Below are positions 1-6,097 of a DNA stretch of 9,792 nt, piece after piece. The DNA is taken from NCBI GenBank assembly GCA_900771365.1, contig CAAGNU010000216.1:1-9792 (forward strand), given 5' to 3'. Below the pieces are notes generated by a model, which was given only the letters and a program-made list of their open reading frames with translations, was not told where the DNA came from and ran no database searches. The position numbers and the translations under genes were made by a program. How positions within the stretch are numbered: the first letter of the stretch is position 1; the number at the start of each line of letters is the position of its first letter. This stretch comes from Bacteroidales bacterium. Lineage in GTDB: Bacteria > Bacteroidota > Bacteroidia > Bacteroidales > P3.

Positions 1-429
1 AGGCTGAATAATAACCCTCGCACACACGCGCATGAGGGCTTGGAATCCATAATCTTGTTTGAATTCATTGTAAGACAATGGGTTCAAACCGACTTTTCAT
101 GTTTAGCGGACAACAATAAAAATCAATATGGATTAGACCAATTCTGCTTAGTTCGTGCAAGTTCTAGTATTGAAGACTGGATGTTAGATGATCTGGATGG
201 CTTACTTAAAGCATTGAAGCTCTCACCAAAGACCAAACCGCAAGGAACTACAGGTCAAGAAAAAGTATCATCCCTATTCAGGAGAAGGAACATCAAATAC
301 GATAGAGCAAAAGGAAAGGATGTTATTAGGAAATACATCGAAAACTTAGACATTAAAAAGATCCACAACTCCCGAAAGAAAGAACTTTCTTCATTAGAGA
401 AAGCTTTAGGCATTGTACTTAAACCCTAA
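1..429 (+). CDS. Hypothetical protein, 3' end only (5' end outside the window)
   Basis: The frame is open from base 1 to the TAA at 427-429, giving at least 142 residues. A TTG at 40 could serve as a start, but only a GAGGG lies 1-2 nt before it, too close for a ribosome binding site, so I read this as the C-terminal part of a gene entering from the left. I do not recognise the family. The visible protein is soluble, with no signal peptide or membrane segment. Its second half is Lys/Arg-rich (FRRRNIKYDRAKGKD), followed by a probable amphipathic C-terminal helix ending ALGIVLKP. The DNA is clearly more AT-rich than mnmE or uvrA, which could mean horizontal acquisition. It runs convergently towards mnmE. 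That it is coding is fairly likely; its function is unknown. Confidence 0.6.
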   Translation, partial: RLNNNPRTHAHEGLESIILFEFIVRQWVQTDFSCLADNNKNQYGLDQFCLVRASSSIEDWMLDDLDGLLKALKLSPKTKPQGTTGQEKVSSLFRRRNIKYDRAKGKDVIRKYIENLDIKKIHNSRKKELSSLEKALGIVLKP

Positions 430-827
430 AATAGTACAGTACTGCTCTGTTCTTGCAAAATGTCCCCCCTTAGAAAAATCATGATACGGAAAGCGTATAA
501 AGGGCAGTATGTACTACAACGGCAGTGATGAATGTCTATTCAACACTGACGACAGTCGCTGTGTGGGATGTAAAATAGAGATGTATGGTGTTAAGTCGGA
601 GCGAGATTCATCTCCGTTCTCGCGGATGTTCTCGTTGCCTCGGATTTATAATCCGAGACATCTTACTATAAGGATTTACAATACGCCAACTAGTTATCTC
701 TTAAAAACTTAAACATTAACAAGAATGCATTTCTACCACGATGATAGGCGAATGTCGTTCCTGCCTCGCACTCAAGTCGAATGAATCGAATGGGGTATAG
801 CCTTAATTCCTAACCGCAACGCACACC
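430..827. other. Intergenic region between convergent genes
   Basis: About 400 bp between the stop of the left-edge gene and the stop of mnmE. No convincing gene is present. A 67-codon frame at 509-712 (+) runs through the palindromes at 597-684, has no recognisable domain and is probably chance. I see no tRNA, no T-tract-backed terminator for either flanking gene and no obvious attachment-site duplication. The only clear structure is the REP-like palindrome cluster, annotated separately. Confidence 0.6.
597..684. repeat. REP-like palindrome cluster
   Basis: Three related palindromic units sit close together. Unit 1 (597-616) has CGGAG/CTCCG arms enclosing an alternative GAGAT-TC-ATCTC hairpin. 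Unit 2 (639-657) is a perfect 8-bp stem, CTCGGATT / AATCCGAG, with a TAT loop. Unit 3 (672-684, GGATTTACAATAC) matches the core of unit 2 (GGATTTATAATCC) at 11 of 13 positions, 30 nt downstream. Short GGATT-type palindromes in groups resemble the REP elements mobilised by single-domain tyrosine (RAYT) transposases. No RAYT gene is visible here, so the assignment is inference. Confidence 0.4.
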
Positions 828-2351
828 TTATTTTCCGATGCAGAAGCGGCGGAAGATGGTGCCGAGGACTTCATCGGAGGAGACCTGCCCCGTGATGGTG
901 CCGAGGTGATAGAGGGCGTCGCGGAGGTCTATGACCACGAGGTCGGAGGGCAGGCCCTGCGTGAGGCCTTCACGCACATGGGCGAGGGCATCGAGAACCC
1001 TCAGGAGGGCGTCGTGGTGGCGCACATTGGTGAGGAGCGGTGCCCGCTCAAGGCTGGCGGCATCGGGACAGGCATAGAGGTGGGCAAGGGCATCACGAAG
1101 CGAATCCAATTGAGAATTGACCAGATGGGACCTGGAGCCATTTTCAGCTGAGAGTTGAGAATTGCCCCCTGGGTTAAGGGATAGATATTGGACAGAATCC
1201 AATTGAGAGCTGAGTGTTGAGGGTTGAGAGTTGAATAAGGAATTATTGTTCGAAACATCCCCCCCACCCCTTTCCGAAAGGGGAGCAGGGCGGGAGCCAT
1301 TGGGGGCAGGAGCCGTTTGGTTTGGCAGGAGGTCGGTCTTGTTGAAGAGGAGGATAAGGTGCTTGTCGGTGAGGTCGGCGTGCTGGCGCAGTTCTTCGAG
1401 TTCTTGCTCAACCTCGGAGGCACGGGCGGCATCAATCATGTAGAGGATGACCTCGGCCTGCTGCACGGCACGGTAGCTGCGCTCTATGCCGAGGGACTCT
1501 ATCTGGTCGTCGCTGTGGCGGATGCCCGCGGTATCGATGAAGCGGAAGGTGATGCCCGAGATGACGAGGGTGTCCTCGATAGTGTCGCGCGTGGTGCCAG
1601 CGATGTCGCTCACGATGGCGCGTTCCTCGCCGAGGAGGGCGTTGAGAAGGGTGGATTTGCCCACGTTGGGACGGCCCACGATGGCCACAGGGACGCCGTT
1701 TTTGACAGCGTTGCCCAGACGGAAACTGTCGCAGAGGCGGAGGCATTCCTGCTCTACGCTGCCGAGAATATGGAGAAGTTCTTGTCTGTCGGCAAATTCC
1801 ACATCTTCCTCGCTGAAGTCGAGTTCGAGTTCGAGGAGCGAGGCGAGCCTGACGAAGTCATCGCGCAACTCTTTAAGTCTCTTAGCATAGCCGCCACGGA
1901 GCTGGCTGACGGCGAGGGCGTGGGTGGCAGCATTCGTTGAGTCGATAAGGTCGGCCACAGCCTCGGCCTGAGAGAGGTCGAGACGTCCGTTGAGGAAGGC
2001 TCGGCGAGTAAACTCGCCCGGCTCAGCCATCACGGCGCCGCTATCGAAAAGAGCCTGGAGGATAGTCTGCTGCACGTAGAGGGAGCCGTGGCAGGAGATT
2101 TCCACAGTGTCTTCGCCCGTGAAGGAATGCGGACCGCGAAACCATGTGGCCACTACCTCGTCTATCACCTCCTCGCCTATTCTAAAAATTGAAAAATGAG
2201 AATTGGTGATTGATAATTGGGCGGGAGCCGCTTCCCCTTTGGGCACAGAAAGATGGTGCGAGGCTATCTGCCACGCTTCGGATCCCGAGAGGCGGACAAC
2301 AGCGATGCCGCCCACGCCTGGGGGCGTAGATATGGCCGCTATGGTGCTCAT
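828..2351 (-). CDS. mnmE: tRNA-modification GTPase MnmE (TrmE) with in-frame repeat-derived insertions
   Basis: With MnmG, MnmE installs the 5-carboxymethylaminomethyl group on wobble uridine 34 of certain tRNAs, using GTP and a formyl-tetrahydrofolate-derived carbon; it acts in the cytoplasm as a dimer. Visible in order: the N-terminal folate-binding domain (PGEFTRRAFLNGRLDLSQAEA, starting at 111), G1 GRPNVGKS (226-233), G2 GTTRD (252-256), G3 DTAG (273-276), G4 NKTD (337-340) and the C-terminal FCIGK with catalytic Cys504. The start ATG overlaps the upstream stop (ATGA), with AAGGAGG about 10 nt before it. At 507 residues it is some 45 longer than usual. The excess lies between G4 and the helix starting LDSLRDAL and is encoded by repeat DNA. 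G5 (normally SAK) is unclear: SLN (391-393) or SAE (401-403). The linker at 39-56 is also repeat-like. Identity is certain; activity of this allele is not. Confidence 0.97.
   Translation of the reverse strand: MSTIAAISTPPGVGGIAVVRLSGSEAWQIASHHLSVPKGEAAPAQLSITNSHFSIFRIGEEVIDEVVATWFRGPHSFTGEDTVEISCHGSLYVQQTILQALFDSGAVMAEPGEFTRRAFLNGRLDLSQAEAVADLIDSTNAATHALAVSQLRGGYAKRLKELRDDFVRLASLLELELDFSEEDVEFADRQELLHILGSVEQECLRLCDSFRLGNAVKNGVPVAIVGRPNVGKSTLLNALLGEERAIVSDIAGTTRDTIEDTLVISGITFRFIDTAGIRHSDDQIESLGIERSYRAVQQAEVILYMIDAARASEVEQELEELRQHADLTDKHLILLFNKTDLLPNQTAPAPNGSRPAPLSERGGGDVSNNNSLFNSQPSTLSSQLDSVQYLSLNPGGNSQLSAENGSRSHLVNSQLDSLRDALAHLYACPDAASLERAPLLTNVRHHDALLRVLDALAHVREGLTQGLPSDLVVIDLRDALYHLGTITGQVSSDEVLGTIFRRFCIGK
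1102..1122 (-). repeat. Heptamer repeat inside mnmE (block C)
   Basis: On the plus strand the units are ATTGAGA (1109-1115) and ATTGACC (1116-1122), preceded by GAATCCA. GAATCCAATTGAGA (1102-1115) recurs exactly at 1195-1208. In the gene sense the units read TCTCAAT-like. They encode the SQLDS that precedes LRDAL in MnmE, at about residues 413-417. Confidence 0.7.
1147..1164 (-). repeat. Heptamer repeat inside mnmE (block B)
   Basis: Plus-strand units GCTGAGA (1147-1153), GTTGAGA (1154-1160) and the start of a third, ATTG (1161-1164). Translated in the MnmE frame as NSQLSAE. It lies in the extra segment that has no counterpart in normal-length MnmE. Confidence 0.7.
1202..1236 (-). repeat. 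Heptamer repeat inside mnmE (block A), five units
   Basis: Five consecutive 7-nt units on the plus strand: ATTGAGA, GCTGAGT, GTTGAGG, GTTGAGA, GTTGAAT. In the mnmE sense they read as TCTCAAY-type units and are translated as FNSQPSTLSSQLD (about residues 373-385). The period is not a multiple of three, so successive units are read in rotating frames. Confidence 0.8.
1257..1305 (-). repeat. GC-rich palindromic repeat module inside mnmE
   Basis: The core is CCCCTTTC-C-GAAAGGGG (1267-1283), an 8-bp perfect inverted repeat, flanked by a C-tract (1259-1265) and by GGGCGGGAGCC (1288-1298). It is translated in MnmE as PNGSRPAPLSERGGGD. A similar CCTCCCC-TTT-GGGGAGG palindrome followed by GGTG lies at 9406-9426. 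GGGCGGGAGCC recurs at 2219-2229, again next to a heptamer array. Such modules are familiar intergenic repeats in Bacteroidales; here one lies in coding sequence. Confidence 0.7.
2184..2245 (-). repeat. Composite repeat (heptamers plus GC module) in the mnmE N-terminal linker
   Basis: Five 7-nt units on the plus strand (AAAAATT, GAAAAAT, GAGAATT, GGTGATT, GATAATT; 2184-2218) are followed by GGGCGGGAGCC (2219-2229) and TTCCCCTTTGGG (2232-2243), a partial palindrome. In the gene sense the order is GC module then heptamers, the same as in the GTPase-domain insertion. Translated as PKGEAAPAQLSITNSHFSIF (residues 37-56). The linker length is about normal for the family, so this may be replacement rather than added length. 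Confidence 0.6.
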
Positions 2352-3031
2352 GCTTCAGCGTCCTCCTTCGAATCCGCGGGAGCCTGCGTTGATTGAGGTT
2401 CTGGGCAAGAAGCGTCATGAGACGAATCGTCGACCACTATTTCACCATCCTCACTTTCTTCGGCTTCCTGCGCCAGCTTGGCGTCCGCGAGGTTGAGGTC
2501 GGGCTCGGCATCTGGAGCGACGGGGTCGGCGATATAGTCGTCTCCGAAGAGAGCCTTCATGGTGTCGTCCTCAAGACCGAGGTCGTGCTTCATCTTGTAC
2601 ATGTTGGGGTACGAGAGGAAGAGCATCAGCACGAGGAGCATGATGACCATGAGCAGCGAGGTGTCGGACATGAGGCAGATGAGCGCACACTCGATAATAA
2701 CGATGATGAAGGTGCAGAGATAGAGCGAGCTGATGTAGGAGGCGTAGGCTTCGAGCTTGGCGTCCAGCTGGTCCATGAGACGGATGCGTGGGGTTGTCTT
2801 ACGCAGAGTGAGCAGCACAACGACGACTGCCAGAACTGCCAGAATGGTGCCCCCAAGGAGCATCTTATGCTGCACGTCGGCCTCCTGATTGGCAAAAGCA
2901 TACGGACAAAAATGGAAAATAACGGTGATGAGGACGACGAGTATCGAGCCGTAGAGTCCCACATTGGAGGAACGGCGAATCTTTTTAATCAGCTCAGCCT
3001 GGTGAGCCGTGGCAGAATTATTGTTGTTCAT
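2348..3031 (-). CDS. Uncharacterised four-helix membrane protein with acidic C-terminal tail
   Basis: I do not recognise the family. I take the ATG at 3031 (MNNNNSATAHQ), giving 227 residues. An ATG at 3103 is possible but adds 24 residues that begin only 10 nt after the uvrA stop. Four hydrophobic segments are visible at about 24-42, 57-76, 99-121 and 125-141. A basic patch (RKTTPRIR) follows helix 2 and KMKHD follows helix 4. The last 75 or so residues are strongly acidic, Ala/Pro/Ser-rich and probably disordered. Helices 1-2 and 3-4 form two hairpins separated by a soluble stretch at 77-98. It lies 81 nt after uvrA, and its TGA overlaps the mnmE ATG (ATGA), so translation of the two is probably coupled. 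No catalytic motif is evident. Real gene: likely; role: unknown. Confidence 0.8.
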   Translation of the reverse strand: MNNNNSATAHQAELIKKIRRSSNVGLYGSILVVLITVIFHFCPYAFANQEADVQHKMLLGGTILAVLAVVVVLLTLRKTTPRIRLMDQLDAKLEAYASYISSLYLCTFIIVIIECALICLMSDTSLLMVIMLLVLMLFLSYPNMYKMKHDLGLEDDTMKALFGDDYIADPVAPDAEPDLNLADAKLAQEAEESEDGEIVVDDSSHDASCPEPQSTQAPADSKEDAEA

Positions 3032-3112
3032 ATTATCTCTGTATTTTTTGTTGTTTATTCTTATAAATTTTATGGCTGTGATGGCTATTATGGCCACACT
3101 CACTGAGCCCCC

Positions 3113-5929
3113 CTATTTAACGCCCAGCTTATCCCTGAGGAACTGAGCCGTGTAGGAGCCTTCTTGTTTGACAAGCTCTTCGGGCGTGCCGGCAAACACC
3201 AGGCTGCCACCCTCCTTGCCGCCTTCGGGTCCCATATCTATCACCCAGTCAGCCACCTTGATGATGTCGTGGTGATGCTCGATAACCACGATGGTGTGTC
3301 CTTTGGCCATCAGGCTGTCGAAAGCCTTGATAAGTTTCTGGATGTCGTGGAAATGCAGACCCGTGGAAGGCTCGTCGAAGATGAAGAGCCGCGGACGCAC
3401 GGCCTCGCCCTTGGTGAGGTAGGAGGCCAGTTTGACGCGCTGTGCCTCGCCGCCGCTAAGGGAGCTGGACGACTGGCCGAGGGTGAGGTACCCAAGGCCC
3501 ACATCCTGCAAAGGCTGCAGGCGTGCCAGAATGGACGGATTATCCTCCCCGCTCTCGCCACCGAAGAACTCGATGGACTGGTCCACGGTCATGTTGAGCA
3601 CATCCGAGATGTTCTTGCCGCGATAGGTCACCTCAAGCGTCTCCTCTTTGAAACGCGTGCCGTGGCACTCCTCGCACACAAGGTGCACGTCGGCCATGAA
3701 CTGCATGCCCACAGTAACGTACCCCTCCCCTTCGCACACCTCGCAACGTCCGCCGTCCGTGTTGAAGGAGAAGTAGCCTGGCTTATATCCGCGGCTCTTG
3801 GCTAAGGGCTGGCTGGCATATAGCTGGCGTATCTCGTCGTAGGCCTTCATATATGTGGCCGGGTTGCTGCGCGACGAACGCCCTATGGGGTTCTGGTCCA
3901 CGAGCTCCACGCCCGTGATGCGGGAAAGGTCGCCCGCGATGCCCGCGCATTTGCCCACGTAGTCGGGGGCACCCTCGAAACGTTTCTGCAACACATCGTA
4001 CAGCACTCCGCGCACCAGAGAGGTCTTACCCGAGCCACTCACGCCCGTCACCACAGTCAAGACTCCCAAGGGGAAGTCCACATCGACGTGCTTCAAATTA
4101 TTACAGAAAGCGCCATGCACGCAGACCCTGTCGCGCCAAGGTCGACGCGATGCCGGCACAGGAATGCTCATCTTGCCCAGCAAATACTGCGCCGTGTACG
4201 ACTTCTTGGGATTCTTCTTCACCAACTCTTCGGGCGCACCCGCGAAGACGACCTCTCCGCCCATGCGGCCTGCCCCAGGGCCAATATCGATAATATAGTC
4301 CGCAGCACGCATAATATCCTCATCATGCTCCACAACAATCACTGTGTTGCCCAGATCGCGGAGCTCCTTGAGCACCTTGATGAGGCGGTCCGTATCGCGC
4401 GAATGAAGCCCGATTGAAGGCTCATCCAGTATATACATGCTGCCCACTAACGAACTGCCCAGCGAGGTGGCCAGATTGATACGCTGGCTCTCACCTCCGC
4501 TCAAACTGTTCGACAGTCGGCTTAGCGAAAGATAGCCAAGGCCCACGTCCAAAAGATACTTAACACGGTTGTTCAGCTCTATGAGAAGCCGCTTCACCAC
4601 CTCGCGCTCATTGTCGGTAAGCATGACGCCCGACCCATCATTGGGCAACGAGATTGCTTTCAACCACTCAGCAAACTCACTCACAGGCATCTCTAACAGC
4701 TCTGTGATGGCTCTTCCACAGACTTTCACGTATGCCGCGTCTTTGCGCAGACGGGTGCCTCGGCAGTCTGGGCACACAGTCTTGCCCCTATAGCGCGAAA
4801 TCATCACTCGGTATTGTATCTTGTAGGCTTGCTCTTCTATCCACTTGAAAAAGCCGTCGATTCCCTCCCAGCTGCCCGAACCGCGCCACAAGACCTCGCG
4901 TTGCTTCGGCGTTAGGTCGCAATAGGCAGTATGTATCGGGAAGTCAAGTTTGGCGGCAAGACGAATAAAATGACTCTTCCATTCCGACATCTTCTCCCCT
5001 TTCCAGCACACCACAGCATCATCATATACCGAGAGCGTCTTGTTCGGCACGACCATATCCTCGTCAATCCCCATCACCATGCCGTAGCCTTGGCATGTCG
5101 GGCACGCTCCGTAGGGATTGTTGAAGCTGAAGAAGTTGGGGTTAGGCTTCTCAAAAGTGATGCCGTCAGCCTCAAACCTATTGGAGAAAGCACTCTCCGA
5201 CACCTGTCCCTGCTCCTCCTCCACACGCACCCTGCACGAGCCTCTGCCTTCGAAGAAGGCCGTCTGCACACTCTCCGAGACGCGGGCAAGCTGGTCGTCA
5301 TCGTTCCGCCTCAGCTGCACGCGGTCGACCAACAGCAGCACCTCGCCTTCTTCATAATCGGTATCGAGGAAATCTTCGATACGCACCACCGTCCCCTCGA
5401 TCATGATGCGCACAAAGCCCTCCTGGTGCAGCATCTCAAGCTGCGGACGCAAGGGATGTCCAGCATCATACGACAGCGGGGCGAAAATCAGCACCCGCGA
5501 CCCCTCGGGGAAAGTCATGATATAATCCACCACATCCGTGACAGAATGCCGCTTCACCTCCATGCCCGAGACAGGCGAAAAGGTGCGGCCTATGCGAGCG
5601 AACATCAGCTTGAGATATTCGTATATCTCCGTAGACGTGCCCACTGTGGAACGCGGATTGCTGGTGTTGACCTTCTGCTCGATGGCCACGGCGGGCGCTA
5701 TGTTCTCTATCAAGTCCACCTCAGGCTTCGCCATGCGCCCCAAGAACTGCCGCGCGTATGACGACAGGCTCTCCACATATCGACGCTGTCCTTCAGCATA
5801 TAGCGTGTCGAACGCAAGGCTCGACTTGCCCGAACCGCTGAGACCTGTGATAACGACCAACTTCCCCTGCGGAATGTCCACAGAGATATTCTTCAAATTA
5901 TTGACTCGTGCTCCATGTATGCGTATCAT
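3113..5929 (-). CDS. uvrA: UvrABC system protein A, excinuclease ATPase subunit
   Basis: UvrA is the damage-sensing ATPase of nucleotide excision repair; as a dimer with UvrB it finds lesions and loads UvrB. Both ABC modules are present (numbers from the ATG at 5929). Module 1: Walker A TGLSGSGKS (28-36), signature LSGGESQR (476-483), Walker B YILDEP. Module 2: Walker A TGVSGSGKT (628-636), signature LSGGEAQR (824-831), Walker B FIFDEP. The second zinc module is complete (CEVC 729/732, CEEC 752/755). The first keeps only CPTC (276/279); the position of the first CxxC pair reads FEADGITF. The frame is open up to an ATG at 6028, but MIRIHGARVNNLKNI is the standard UvrA N-terminus and gives a normal 938 residues, so I reject the 33-residue extension. 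The gene begins 166 nt after the DUF2723 gene. Confidence 0.98.
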   Translation of the reverse strand: MIRIHGARVNNLKNISVDIPQGKLVVITGLSGSGKSSLAFDTLYAEGQRRYVESLSSYARQFLGRMAKPEVDLIENIAPAVAIEQKVNTSNPRSTVGTSTEIYEYLKLMFARIGRTFSPVSGMEVKRHSVTDVVDYIMTFPEGSRVLIFAPLSYDAGHPLRPQLEMLHQEGFVRIMIEGTVVRIEDFLDTDYEEGEVLLLVDRVQLRRNDDDQLARVSESVQTAFFEGRGSCRVRVEEEQGQVSESAFSNRFEADGITFEKPNPNFFSFNNPYGACPTCQGYGMVMGIDEDMVVPNKTLSVYDDAVVCWKGEKMSEWKSHFIRLAAKLDFPIHTAYCDLTPKQREVLWRGSGSWEGIDGFFKWIEEQAYKIQYRVMISRYRGKTVCPDCRGTRLRKDAAYVKVCGRAITELLEMPVSEFAEWLKAISLPNDGSGVMLTDNEREVVKRLLIELNNRVKYLLDVGLGYLSLSRLSNSLSGGESQRINLATSLGSSLVGSMYILDEPSIGLHSRDTDRLIKVLKELRDLGNTVIVVEHDEDIMRAADYIIDIGPGAGRMGGEVVFAGAPEELVKKNPKKSYTAQYLLGKMSIPVPASRRPWRDRVCVHGAFCNNLKHVDVDFPLGVLTVVTGVSGSGKTSLVRGVLYDVLQKRFEGAPDYVGKCAGIAGDLSRITGVELVDQNPIGRSSRSNPATYMKAYDEIRQLYASQPLAKSRGYKPGYFSFNTDGGRCEVCEGEGYVTVGMQFMADVHLVCEECHGTRFKEETLEVTYRGKNISDVLNMTVDQSIEFFGGESGEDNPSILARLQPLQDVGLGYLTLGQSSSSLSGGEAQRVKLASYLTKGEAVRPRLFIFDEPSTGLHFHDIQKLIKAFDSLMAKGHTIVVIEHHHDIIKVADWVIDMGPEGGKEGGSLVFAGTPEELVKQEGSYTAQFLRDKLGVK

Positions 5930-5942
5930 AACATTGTTAACG

Positions 5943-5985
5943 TAAGAATATGAAAAATGTTGTGCGGAATACAAAGAAAATATAA
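5943..5985 (-). promoter_or_regulatory. Possible uvrA promoter
   Basis: Bacteroidota promoters have TTTG near -33 and TAnnTTTG near -7. Two weak readings exist upstream of the 5929 start. In one, TTTG (5972-5975) acts as -33 and TATTCTTA (5943-5950) as a poor -7. In the other, TTTCTTTG (5972-5979) acts as a -7 box with one mismatch, giving a leader of about 35-40 nt. Either would start transcription downstream of the ATG at 6028 and so favours the shorter UvrA. Confidence 0.25.
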
Positions 5986-6073
5986 GGTCACCATCCGCAT
6001 CTTCACAATCATCCACACTAACCTGCATAATCCTAATTAACCAATCCGAAAGCCCAATATATCAGCCCCCCTC

Positions 6074-6097
6074 AAAAAAAACGACCCATTGTTTTTT
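6074..6097 (-). terminator. Weak A/T hairpin after the DUF2723 gene
   Basis: AAAAAAC (6076-6082) and GTTTTTT (6091-6097) form a 7-bp stem around an 8-nt loop, overlapping the stop codon of the DUF2723 gene. In the minus-strand transcript only two more T's follow the stem before a G-rich run, so at best it is a poor intrinsic terminator and readthrough into uvrA is plausible. Confidence 0.25.

Noticed and set aside
639..657. Intrinsic terminator for mnmE or the left-edge gene
   Set aside because: The stem is good but no T-tract follows on either strand, so the REP-like reading is preferred.
509..712. 67-codon plus-strand frame in the spacer before mnmE
   Set aside because: It has no family resemblance, runs through the REP-like palindromes and has no clear promoter; it is described as intergenic instead.
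1317..1940. Long plus-strand frame opposite mnmE
   Set aside because: Antisense frame produced by the codon bias of mnmE; the minus-strand protein has all the MnmE motifs.
2393..3106. 237-codon plus-strand frame opposite the membrane protein gene
   Set aside because: The minus frame has coherent membrane helices and a coupled junction with mnmE; the plus frame is a mirror of its acidic and hydrophobic codons.
4931..5761. 276-codon plus-strand frame opposite uvrA
   Set aside because: Antisense to the highly conserved UvrA coding sequence; no domain is recognisable.
5930..6028. 33-codon N-terminal extension of UvrA
   Set aside because: UvrA proteins begin at MIRIHGARVNNLKNI or nearby; the extension is not family-like and overlaps the likely promoter region.
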